Shown in pieces: positions 28,893 to 36,402 of a stretch of 64,000 nt of DNA. The notes beneath the pieces were generated by a model. It saw only the letters and a list, made by a program, of their open reading frames with translations, did not search any database and was not told the DNA's origin. Position 1 is the first letter of the stretch; the number at the start of each line of letters is the position of its first letter. Position numbers and translations under genes: made by a program. Where the stretch lies: assembly GCF_010548305.1 (NCBI RefSeq), contig NZ_JAAGLV010000011.1, forward strand, positions 62,001-126,000. Direction: 5' to 3'. This stretch comes from Streptomyces sp. SID13031 (GTDB taxonomy: Bacteria > Actinomycetota > Actinomycetes > Propionibacteriales > Kribbellaceae).

Positions 28893-30143
28893 ATGGACAA
28901 CCTGACCCGACGCCGGTTCCTGACCATGAGCGGAGTCACCGCCGCTGGAGCACTCGCAGTGGGTGCCACTCAGGTGAGCTGGTCCGACCTGATGAGCGCG
29001 GCAGTCCAGAATCCCTTGCAGAGTGGGGATTCCGTGCTGGTGGTCGTCACTTTGTACGGTGGCAACGACGGGCTCAACACGGTGGTACCGGCCGGTGATG
29101 CGGAGTACCAGAAAGCGCGGCCGGACCTGGCGTATCAGCCGAACGAAGTACTGGAGGTCGGGGACGGGCTCGGGCTCAATCCCGGGCTCAAGGGCCTGAA
29201 GGCGTTGTGGGACGAGAAGGCGCTCGCGATCGTCCGCGGGGTCGGGTATCCCCAGCCGGACCGGAGTCACTTCCGGTCGATGGCGATCTGGCAGACCGCG
29301 TCGCCGAAGACGCCCGTTCCGACGGGTTGGCTAGGCCGCTGGCTCGATGCGACCGGCGCCGATCCGTTGCACGCGGTGTCGGTGGAGCCGACGCTGCCGC
29401 CGTTGCTGGCAGGGGCGACGACGGCGGCAGCGTCATTACCCGTTCGTGGCTTGAAGATTCCGCCCGGCAAGCTCGGTACTGCGTTCGCTGCGCTGGGCAA
29501 GCCGAGTCCCGGCGAGGAGCATTGGCGGGCGGCCGCGGCGAAGTCACTCGGCGATCTCCAGAACGCGGTGCGGGTGCTCGGTGGTGCTGTGCATGACCAG
29601 GCTGAGCGGGACGACGACGAGGACGAGGCGAGGACCAAAGGCGCCTCAGCCGGTGGTGGGTCGCAGCTTGGCGCGCAACTGGAGCTCGTGGCCGGGTTGG
29701 TCGAGGCCGGTGTGCCGACGCGGGCGTACTCCGTATCGCTCGGTGGATTCGACACGCATGCCGATGAGCGGGGGACTCAGGAACGGTTGCTGGGCGAGCT
29801 CGACGGCGCGCTGACGCCTTTCGTGCAACGGATGCGGAAGAGCGACCGGGGTCGGCAGGTCGTCGTTCTGGTGTACTCCGAGTTCGGGCGGCGGGTGCAC
29901 GCGAACGGGAGCGACGGGACGGATCACGGGACGGCCGGGCCGCTGTTCGTACTGGGCGACCAGGTGCGTGGCGGGCTCTATGGTGAGCAGCCGAGTCTGA
30001 CCGAGTTGTCGAACGGCGATCTGGTCGCGACGACCGACTTCCGTGATGTCTACGCGACGATGCTGCGCGGCGTACTGGGCGCTGATGGGGAACGGATCCT
30101 CGACGGGCACAGCGGGAATGTCGATGGATTGCTCAAGGTTTGA
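28893..30143 (+). CDS. DUF1501 family protein with Tat signal
   Basis: 416 residues from ATG 28893 (GAGGAGAATC precedes it). The Tat signal TRRRFLTMSGVTAAGALAVG predicts export in folded form. The sulfatase-like fold of DUF1501 is indicated by TLYGGNDGLNTVVP, DRSHFRSMAIWQTA, GGFDTHADERG and VYSEFGRRVHANGSDGTDHG. It pairs with the DUF1800 protein. The activity is unknown; hydrolase relationship is inference from the fold. Its 3' end overlaps the convergent kinase gene by 11 bases. Confidence 0.9.
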   Translation: MDNLTRRRFLTMSGVTAAGALAVGATQVSWSDLMSAAVQNPLQSGDSVLVVVTLYGGNDGLNTVVPAGDAEYQKARPDLAYQPNEVLEVGDGLGLNPGLKGLKALWDEKALAIVRGVGYPQPDRSHFRSMAIWQTASPKTPVPTGWLGRWLDATGADPLHAVSVEPTLPPLLAGATTAAASLPVRGLKIPPGKLGTAFAALGKPSPGEEHWRAAAAKSLGDLQNAVRVLGGAVHDQAERDDDEDEARTKGASAGGGSQLGAQLELVAGLVEAGVPTRAYSVSLGGFDTHADERGTQERLLGELDGALTPFVQRMRKSDRGRQVVVLVYSEFGRRVHANGSDGTDHGTAGPLFVLGDQVRGGLYGEQPSLTELSNGDLVATTDFRDVYATMLRGVLGADGERILDGHSGNVDGLLKV

Positions 30144-31467
30144 CGAGTGGCACGGTCAGCAGGAACGCCGCGCCGGGTCTGCCGTCGGGACGGTCGGTGG
30201 CGATCAGGTCGCCACCGTGAGCCCGCGCGAAACCGCGAGCGATCGGGAGCCCGAGGCCGGAGCCGCGACTGCGCTCACCGTGCACGAGCCGCTGGAAGAT
30301 CCGCTCGCGATCCTCTGCTGGAACCCCAGGGCCGTTGTCCTGGACAACTACCTGGACCTGATCGTGGTTGTTGCTGAGGACAACTTCGATCAACCCCCGG
30401 GTGCCGGTGGCGTTGCGGGCGTTGTCGAGCAGGTTGGCGAGGATCTGGGTGAGGCGGTCGGGGTCGGCCTGGAGTTCGACCTCCGGACCGTTGACCTGGA
30501 TGGTGTGGCCGGGGGCCATCAGGTGGAGGCGGTCGGCCTGGGTCTGGGCGAGGTGCTTGAGCAGGACGGGTTGGTGGCGAAGTACGAGGCCTGCGTCGAT
30601 CCGGGCGAGCTCCAGCAGGTCGGCGACCAGGGTGCCGGCGCGGCGGGACTCGCGGACGAGGAGGAGTTCGAGTTCTTCGCGACGCTCGGCCGGGGCGTCC
30701 GGGCCGAGCTGGAGAAGGGTTTCGGCGGCGGTCTGCAGGCCGGTGACCGGCGTCCGGAGTTCGTGGGCGGCGTCGGCGACGAACTGGCGCATGTACTGCT
30801 CCGCGCCGCGCGCCGTCCGCTCGGCGCCTTCGAGTGAGTCGAGCATCTCGTCGAAGGCGGCGGCCGTGCGGCCGAGTTCGGTGTCGCTGCGCGTTGGTTG
30901 CAGACGGCCACCACGGCGACCGGCGGCGATCGAGCGAGCCAGCGAGGTCATCGCATCGAGGGGAGCCAGCGCGACGCGCATGCCGAGGATCAGTGCGATG
31001 GCGGTGATCACCAGGGCGGCGGCGCCGGCGATGAACAGAACGCGTTGCAGCGTGCGGCTCGCGCCATCCAGTAGAGCGGTGTCGGTGGACAGGATGAGGG
31101 TGGCGCCGCGGGTGCGCTGACCAGCGGCGAGCGTGACCTGCACTTGCCGGATGCCGCTGCCGGGGTCGACCGCCGGTGCGCCGAAGACCTGGCCGTTGCG
31201 CAGCGTCAGGGTGACTCGGATGCCATCGGCATCGATCCGCCGGACGAGGTTGTTCGGGGCAACGTTCTGCCGGGCGAGTTGCTGGGCGAGCTGGGCGCGG
31301 CCGGTCAGCAGGGTGCTGAGGTTGCGCTCGGCCTGGGCGTCGAAGATCGCCTTGACCGCCAGACCTGTGATGGGCAGGACGACGAGCAGCACCACGAGGG
31401 CGGTGAGGGTCACGCGGCGGCGCAGCGAGGTGGCGTTCAGTCCCGCGCCCCGGGTCCGGTCGCTCAC
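30133..31467 (-). CDS. Sensor histidine kinase (HAMP, HisKA)
   Basis: 444 residues from GTG 31467, which overlaps the response-regulator stop (GTGA). A first membrane helix (about 18-40) is followed by an external loop of about 110 residues, a second helix (about 155-180), HAMP, the H-box FVADAAHELRTPVTGLQ, N-box LLDNARNAT, D-box DNGPGVPAED and G-box GSGLGLPIARG. It is of the TcrY/CutS-like class. The signal is unknown. It is cotranslated with the OmpR-type regulator. Confidence 0.92.
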   Translation of the reverse strand: MSDRTRGAGLNATSLRRRVTLTALVVLLVVLPITGLAVKAIFDAQAERNLSTLLTGRAQLAQQLARQNVAPNNLVRRIDADGIRVTLTLRNGQVFGAPAVDPGSGIRQVQVTLAAGQRTRGATLILSTDTALLDGASRTLQRVLFIAGAAALVITAIALILGMRVALAPLDAMTSLARSIAAGRRGGRLQPTRSDTELGRTAAAFDEMLDSLEGAERTARGAEQYMRQFVADAAHELRTPVTGLQTAAETLLQLGPDAPAERREELELLLVRESRRAGTLVADLLELARIDAGLVLRHQPVLLKHLAQTQADRLHLMAPGHTIQVNGPEVELQADPDRLTQILANLLDNARNATGTRGLIEVVLSNNHDQVQVVVQDNGPGVPAEDRERIFQRLVHGERSRGSGLGLPIARGFARAHGGDLIATDRPDGRPGAAFLLTVPLVKP

Positions 31468-32126
31468 GCGGGGGCTCGCAGGATGTAGCCCGCGCCGCGG
31501 ATGGTGTGGAGCAGTGGGGGTGTGCCGAGCTTGCGGCGCAGGGCGCTGACGTGCACCTCGACCAGGTTGGCGGCGTAGTCGTCGTATCCCCACACTGCGG
31601 CCAGGAGTTGAGCCTTGCCGACCACCTTGTCCCGGCGGCCGGCCAGGAACAGGAGCAACTTCAGTTCGGTTGTGGTCAGGTCGATCCGGCTGCCCGCACG
31701 GCTGACCGAGCTGGCCTCGACGTCGATCACCAGGTCGGCGATCTCCACGATCGTTCGCAACCGGCCCATCCGGCGCAGTACGGCCTCGACGCGGGCGATC
31801 AGCTCGGCGAGGACGAACGGCTTGACCACGTAGTCGTCGGCGCCGGTGCGCAGACCATGCAGTCTGTCCTCGACGGCGTCCCGAGCGGTGAGCAGCACGA
31901 TCCCGGCGTTCGAGACGGCGCGGACGACCCCGAGCAGGGCGAAACCGTCCCGCCCGGGCAGCATCACGTCGAGCAGGACGACGTCGGGCCGGAATGCCGC
32001 CAGGTCGCGTTCGAGCGCGTCACCGTCGGCGCGGGTCAGTACCTCGCAGCCGGCCTCTTCCAGGGCGATCCCGACGGCGGTCCGGATCGCCTCCGCGTCC
32101 TCGACCACGAGGACTCTCGCCACCAT
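31464..32126 (-). CDS. OmpR/PhoB-type response regulator
   Basis: 220 residues. The receiver has ED near residue 10, phosphoacceptor Asp in DVVLLDVMLPGRDGF, Thr in VLLTARD and Lys in YVVKPF. The winged helix near the C-terminus ends VEVHVSALRRKLG and TIRGAGYIL. It is the first gene of a two-gene operon with the kinase. Targets are not evident. Confidence 0.93.
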   Translation of the reverse strand: MVARVLVVEDAEAIRTAVGIALEEAGCEVLTRADGDALERDLAAFRPDVVLLDVMLPGRDGFALLGVVRAVSNAGIVLLTARDAVEDRLHGLRTGADDYVVKPFVLAELIARVEAVLRRMGRLRTIVEIADLVIDVEASSVSRAGSRIDLTTTELKLLLFLAGRRDKVVGKAQLLAAVWGYDDYAANLVEVHVSALRRKLGTPPLLHTIRGAGYILRAPA

Positions 32127-32247
32127 CCGCCCATCGTGCCATCGCGGGGTCCTCCGCCCGTACTTCGGACGCCGGGCTTCAGCGCACCTTCAGCTTCCGG
32201 CCTGGCTTCCGCCTGGTGGGAGACTGGGGGTGGCGGAAGGAGTTGCG

Positions 32248-32427
32248 ATGCCGAAGCGGGACAAGCGCACGGTGTACTTCTGGCTGATGGGGACGTGCAT
32301 CGGGCTGATCGTGCTCGCCTGGTTCGTCGTCCGCCTCTTCTCGATCCCCGCCGCCATCGGGATGAGCGCGGTCGCCGCCGTCATCCCGCCGATCGCCGCC
32401 ATCGTCGGCAACCGGCCCCAGCAGTAG
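32248..32427 (+). CDS. Small DUF3099-like membrane protein
   Basis: 59 residues with two helices. RTVYFWLMGTCIGLIVLAWF and the following IPPIAAIVGN match actinobacterial DUF3099 proteins. The function is unknown. GGAAGGAG lies 5 bases before ATG 32248. The gene lies divergent from the response-regulator gene and ends 3 bases before the LysR stop. Confidence 0.75.
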   Translation: MPKRDKRTVYFWLMGTCIGLIVLAWFVVRLFSIPAAIGMSAVAAVIPPIAAIVGNRPQQ

Positions 32428-32430
32428 CTC

Positions 32431-33300
32431 CTACTCCCAGACGCCGGCCAGTACTTCGATGAACGCGGCCGCGAGTGGATCCGGGGTGCCGCGCGTGTAG
32501 GCGGTGAGCGTTCGGCGGGTCGGCGGCTCGGTTCGTAGTACATGGCCGTCGAAACCTGGCGGGAGGATGTTGGACGGGACCAGCGCCGGGCCGAGTCCGG
32601 CGGCTGCGAGTGCGGGGGCGGCAGCGGTCTGTTCGGTGTGGACGGCCGCGCGCGGCTCGAAGCCGGCCTTCGCACAGGCCTGGTTGAGTACGTCGGCCAG
32701 TCCGTGGCTGGGCGTGTAGCGCACCCAGCTGCGGTCGGCCAGATCCTTCAAGCGGACAGACTCCCGGCCCGCGAGCGGATCGTCGTTGGCGACGACTACG
32801 ACCAGCTCCTCTTCGCCCAGGACGTGGGTGCTGCCCGGCCAGTCCTTCGGCGTCGGGCCGACGGCGAGATCGGCCTGGCCGGCGTTCATCGCTTCGGTCA
32901 GCTCGTCGGTGTGCCGGTGCTCGAAGAGGCGGATACCGACGTCCGGGTGGGTCCGGCGCCAGGCTTTGAGCGCGTCCGGGAGGATGCCGAGGCTGATCGA
33001 GTAGAGGGTCGCGATCTGCAGCTCGCCGACCTCCAGCCCGGCGGCCTGGCGCGCGGCGCAGGTGGCCCGCTCGGCGTCGGCGAGCGCGGCCCGGGCGTGC
33101 GGGAGCATCGCGCGGCCGGTCGGGGTCAGCCGGATCGCGCGCGGAAGGCGCTCCAGCAGCGGGCTGCCGGTGGACCGCTCGAGCGCCCGGATCTGGTGCG
33201 AGAGCGCGGGCTGGGTGACGTGCAGGAGCTCGGCGGCCTTGGTGAACGACCCCAGGTCGACGACGGTCACCAGATATTCGAGCTGCCGTAGCGTCGCCAT
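32431..33300 (-). CDS. LysR-family regulator
   Basis: 289 residues. The N-terminal winged HTH is LRQLEYLVTVVDLGSFTKAA, then ELLHVTQPALSHQIRALE. The C-terminal periplasmic-binding-like effector domain follows. It belongs to the CynR/GltC-like group by overall pattern. It is divergent from the PRISE-like reductase across 71 bases and probably controls it, responding to an unknown small molecule. Confidence 0.92.
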   Translation of the reverse strand: MATLRQLEYLVTVVDLGSFTKAAELLHVTQPALSHQIRALERSTGSPLLERLPRAIRLTPTGRAMLPHARAALADAERATCAARQAAGLEVGELQIATLYSISLGILPDALKAWRRTHPDVGIRLFEHRHTDELTEAMNAGQADLAVGPTPKDWPGSTHVLGEEELVVVVANDDPLAGRESVRLKDLADRSWVRYTPSHGLADVLNQACAKAGFEPRAAVHTEQTAAAPALAAAGLGPALVPSNILPPGFDGHVLRTEPPTRRTLTAYTRGTPDPLAAAFIEVLAGVWE

Positions 33301-33340
33301 GAAGCGAGTTTATGGGATTGGTGATAACTATGCGTTGGAC

Positions 33341-33361
33341 TTATCCACAGGGTTAGCCACA
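33341..33361 (+). promoter_or_regulatory. Direct repeat with DnaA-box-like sequence in the lysR/reductase divergent region
   Basis: TTATCCACA (33341-33349) equals the classical DnaA box and TTAGCCACA follows at 33353-33361, 12 bases apart, just upstream of ATG 33372. It could be a DnaA-titration site or part of the LysR target. No replication gene is nearby, so this is not an origin. Confidence 0.4.
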
Positions 33362-33371
33362 GGCTGGGGAT

Positions 33372-34427
33372 ATGGAACAGAAGAAGGTCGCGCTGGTCGT
33401 CGGTGCTCGTGGAGTGATCGGTACCAACCTGGTCGAGCATTTGGAGTCCCTGCCGGACTGGCGGGTGATCGGGCTCTCTCGACGGGGTGGGGTCGACACC
33501 GCCCGCGTGCGGCACGTCGCAGTGGATCTACTGGACCCCGATGACACGCGCTTGAAGCTGTCCGGGCTGACGGACGTGACGCACGTCTTCTACGTCGCCT
33601 ACCAGGACCGCCCGAGCTGGGCCGAGCTCGTCCCGCCGAACCTCGCGATGCTGGTGAACGTCGTCGACGCGATCGAGCCGGTCGCCCGTGGACTGCGGCA
33701 CGTCAGCCTGATGCAGGGCTACAAGGTCTACGGCGCGCATCTCGGGCCGTTCAAGACGCCGGCCCGCGAGGATGATCCGCCACATCTGCCGCCGGAGTTC
33801 AATGTCGACCAGCAGCAGTTCCTGGAGCAGCGTGCGGCTGCTGGCACTTGGGAGTGGTCGGCGTTGCGGCCGTCCGTCGTCGGTGGAGTTGCCCTGGGCA
33901 ACCCGATGAACCTCGCGGTCGGAATCGCTGTGTACGCGTCGATCTCGAAGCAATTGGGGGTGCCGTTGCGGTTCCCCGGCAAGCCCGGGGCGTACGACAG
34001 TTTGCTGGAGATGACCGATGCGGGGCTGTTGGCCAAGGCAACTGTCTGGGCGGCGACCTCGCCGGCGGCGGCCAACCAGGCGTTCAACATCACGAACGGG
34101 GACCTGTTTCGCTGGAACGAGCTCTGGCCGAAACTCGCCCGGTGGTTCGGCCTGGAGGTCGCGCCGCCGCTGCAGATGTCCTTGGCCACGGTGATGTCAG
34201 GCAAGGAAGGGCTCTGGAAGGAGCTCCAGGCGACCCACGGGCTCGCGGCCACGCCGTACGCCGACGTCTCGTCCTGGCCGTTCGCGGACTTCGTCTTCGG
34301 CTGGGACTACGACTTCTTCGCCGACGGCTCCAAGGCACGGCGGGCCGGCTTCCACGAGTACGTCGACACCGAAGCGATGTTCCTCACCATCTTCGAAACC
34401 CTCCGCCGCCAACGCATCATCCCCTGA
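33372..34427 (+). CDS. SDR-family reductase, PRISE/5-beta-reductase-like
   Basis: 351 residues with an extended short-chain dehydrogenase fold. The nucleotide motif is VVGARGVIGTNLVEHL, a variant of GxxGxxG. Tyr and Lys of the active region appear in LMQGYKVYGAHLGPF, and ALRPSVVGG and AFNITNGDLFRWNELWPKLA are typical of progesterone 5-beta-reductase/iridoid-synthase-like (PRISE) enzymes. These reduce enone double bonds with NADPH. The natural substrate here is unknown. It is probably controlled by the divergent LysR protein. Confidence 0.85.
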   Translation: MEQKKVALVVGARGVIGTNLVEHLESLPDWRVIGLSRRGGVDTARVRHVAVDLLDPDDTRLKLSGLTDVTHVFYVAYQDRPSWAELVPPNLAMLVNVVDAIEPVARGLRHVSLMQGYKVYGAHLGPFKTPAREDDPPHLPPEFNVDQQQFLEQRAAAGTWEWSALRPSVVGGVALGNPMNLAVGIAVYASISKQLGVPLRFPGKPGAYDSLLEMTDAGLLAKATVWAATSPAAANQAFNITNGDLFRWNELWPKLARWFGLEVAPPLQMSLATVMSGKEGLWKELQATHGLAATPYADVSSWPFADFVFGWDYDFFADGSKARRAGFHEYVDTEAMFLTIFETLRRQRIIP

Positions 34428-34518
34428 CCCGCGGCGCCATTTCGGCGGTGTCACCCGGGAGTCACGGGTGACAACCCACAACCTGAGCGGTTAACCGCCG
34501 AAATGCGGGCGCCGCGGG
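34428..34518. repeat. Cruciform-forming palindromic element between the reductase and XRE genes
   Basis: Outer arms at 34428-34449 and 34494-34518 pair fully apart from a 3-base bulge. Inside lies a nested hairpin (GTCACCCG/CGGGTGAC, 34450-34472) and the 12-base palindrome GCGGTTAACCGC (34487-34498). It begins one base after the reductase stop, so it may end that transcript. It shares the string CTGAGCG with other palindromes in the window. Confidence 0.7.
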
Positions 34519-34534
34519 GTGGGGTGGGTGTGGC

Positions 34535-35161
34535 ATGCTCCGGGCTGTGGTGGGTCAACGGGTGGGTCAAGGGTCGGGTCAGGGCGCCGGACGGGTGTTG
34601 GGGGTCAACCTGCGGGCTCGGCGGGATGAGCAGGGGATCTCGCTGTCGGAGTTGGCGCGGCGGTCGGGGATCGCCAAGGGGACGCTGTCGCAGCTGGAGT
34701 CGGGGGCGGGTAATCCGACGATCGAGACGGTGTTCAGTCTGTCGAACGCTCTGGGCGTGCCGGTGTCGTCGCTGCTGAACGAGCCGCCGGCGTCCGACCT
34801 GGTCCATGTGCGGTCGGCCGACGTCGATGTGCTGACCGGTGACGCGGTGGATCTGCGGATGCTGCGGCGGCTGGAGCATCCGGGGTCGCTGCTGGAGGTC
34901 TACGACCAGCAGATCCGCGCCGGCGCGGTGCAGCACTCGGCCGGGCACCCGGGGACCGAGCACCACGTAGTACTGGCTGGGCGGCTGCGGATCGGGGCTC
35001 AGGGGCGGCAGTTCGAGCTGGGCGCCGGGGACTATCTGGCGTTCCGGGCTCATGGGGCGCACGAGTACGAGGCGCTGGACGGGCTGGTGCGGTCGGTGTT
35101 GCTGCTGGAGTATCCGCCGGACGTGCGGCCGGCGCCGCTCGATGGGCTGCATCTGAGCTGA
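34535..35161 (+). CDS. XRE-family regulator with C-terminal cupin
   Basis: 208 residues. The HTH occupies about 22-76: LRARRDEQGISLSELARRSG, then KGTLSQLESGAGNPTIETVF. The cupin (about 110-195) has QHSAGHPGTEHHVVLAGRL and GDYLAFRAHGAHEYEA. Such HTH-cupin proteins sense small metabolites. The first ~18 residues are Gly/Gln-rich and G-rich in DNA, so a later GTG start near 34594 is possible. It precedes the hydroxyproline genes by 83 bases and is their likely regulator, acting at 35207-35230. Confidence 0.85.
   Translation: MLRAVVGQRVGQGSGQGAGRVLGVNLRARRDEQGISLSELARRSGIAKGTLSQLESGAGNPTIETVFSLSNALGVPVSSLLNEPPASDLVHVRSADVDVLTGDAVDLRMLRRLEHPGSLLEVYDQQIRAGAVQHSAGHPGTEHHVVLAGRLRIGAQGRQFELGAGDYLAFRAHGAHEYEALDGLVRSVLLLEYPPDVRPAPLDGLHLS
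34560..34584 (+). other. Possible G-quadruplex motif at the 5' end of the XRE-cupin gene
   Basis: Five runs of three G separated by 1-4 bases occur in 25 bases on the coding strand. They lie within the first codons or, if a later start is used, the leader. Folding in DNA or RNA is possible but not shown. Confidence 0.4.
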
Positions 35162-35206
35162 GTTCGGGTGCCCGTTGACCTGGGGCCGCTGACGGACGTA
35201 CGCTCG

Positions 35207-35230
35207 GATCGTTCATTTTACTGAACGGTC
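35207..35230. promoter_or_regulatory. Candidate operator of the hydroxyproline-type operon
   Basis: An inverted repeat GATCGTTCA-N6-TGAACGGTC (8 of 9 paired) sits 15 bases before ATG 35245, in the gap after the XRE-cupin gene. Its AT-rich centre is unusual in this DNA and would overlap a promoter. Confidence 0.55.
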
Positions 35231-35244
35231 AGCGAGAGGTCCGG

Positions 35245-36402
35245 ATGGCTGAGGTCGACGTGGTGGTGGTCGGGGCGGGCATCGTGGGTGCCGCGTGCGC
35301 CGAAGCCCTGTCGGCTGCCGGCGTCCGGGTGCTGGTGCTGGATCGCGGGGCACCTGCTTCCGGTACTACGGCGGCCGGCGAGGGCAACATCCTCGTCTCG
35401 GACAAGGCGCCGGGGCCTGAGCTCGACCTGGCGATCGCTTCGCGCGCGGAGTGGCTCGCAGTACTGGATCGGCTGCCGGAGCGGGTCGCCGATGTCGAGT
35501 GGGAGCCGAAGGGCGGGCTGGTGGTCGCCACCGGCGATCCGGGGCCGTTGGAGGATTTCGCTGCTGCGCAACGGGGCGCCGGGGTCGACGCCCGGGTGAT
35601 CAAGCCTGCGGACGCTTTCGAGTTGGAGCCGCTGCTCACTCCTGCGGTGACCGTTGGCGTGTACTACCCGGACGATGCCCAGCTCCAACCGGTGCTCGCG
35701 GCGACGGCGTTGCTGGCGGCAGTACGGGCTCGTGGTGGGTCTGTCCGGGGTGGCGTGACGGCTCTGGCTGTACGCCGGTCCGCTGGGCGGGTGACCGGGG
35801 TGGAGACCGACTCGGGGGTTGTCGCTTGTGGCGCGGTGGTGAATGCGTGTGGGCCGTGGGCCGGCTCCTTCAGCTCGTTGGCGGGTGCGCCGATTCAGAT
35901 CTTGCCGCGGCGGGGGATGATCTTGGTGACCGCGCCGTTGCCCGAATGCTTTCGGCACAAGGTTTATGACGCCGACTATGTGGGTGCGGTCGGGAGTAGG
36001 AACGCGGATCTGCAGACGTCGACCGTGGTGGAGTCGACGCGGGCGGGGACCGTGCTGATCGGGTCGAGCCGGGAGCGGATCGGGTTCGATGACGCGGTGC
36101 GGGTGAAGGTGCTGAGGGAGTTGGCGCGGAAAGCCATGGGGTTGTTCCCGTTCCTCGGCGAGGTGTCGGTGATGCGGGCGTACGGCGGGTTTCGGCCTTA
36201 TGCGCCGGATCACTTGCCGGTGATCGGGGCTGATCCGCGGGTCGCCGGGTTGTGGCATGCGACTGGGCATGAGGGTGCTGGGATCGGGTTGGCTGCTTCT
36301 ACCGGGCGGTTGATCACCGAGCTGTTTCTCGGGCTCGCGCCGCATGTGGATCCTGCGCCGTTCCGGGTTGACCGGCCGGCGTTGCTGGGTGGTGTGTCGT
36401 GA
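35245..36402 (+). CDS. FAD-dependent amino-acid oxidase/dehydrogenase, probable D-hydroxyproline dehydrogenase subunit
   Basis: 385 residues of the DAO/DadA/HcnC fold. The FAD motif is VVVVGAGIVGAACAEALSAA. The flavin-binding C-terminus has GGFRPYAPDHLPVIG and ATGHEGAGIGLAASTGRL. In D-hydroxyproline, octopine and cyanide-forming dehydrogenases this subunit oxidises the amine and passes electrons to the HcnA/HcnB-like subunits, here fused in the next gene (GTGA overlap). With the downstream DapA-like and epimerase genes, D-4-hydroxyproline is the best substrate guess. Confidence 0.85.
   Translation: MAEVDVVVVGAGIVGAACAEALSAAGVRVLVLDRGAPASGTTAAGEGNILVSDKAPGPELDLAIASRAEWLAVLDRLPERVADVEWEPKGGLVVATGDPGPLEDFAAAQRGAGVDARVIKPADAFELEPLLTPAVTVGVYYPDDAQLQPVLAATALLAAVRARGGSVRGGVTALAVRRSAGRVTGVETDSGVVACGAVVNACGPWAGSFSSLAGAPIQILPRRGMILVTAPLPECFRHKVYDADYVGAVGSRNADLQTSTVVESTRAGTVLIGSSRERIGFDDAVRVKVLRELARKAMGLFPFLGEVSVMRAYGGFRPYAPDHLPVIGADPRVAGLWHATGHEGAGIGLAASTGRLITELFLGLAPHVDPAPFRVDRPALLGGVS

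Noticed and set aside
33341-33361. DnaA-box pair as a replication origin
   Set aside because: Only two boxes, no AT-rich unwinding region and no dnaA, dnaN or plasmid replication gene nearby.
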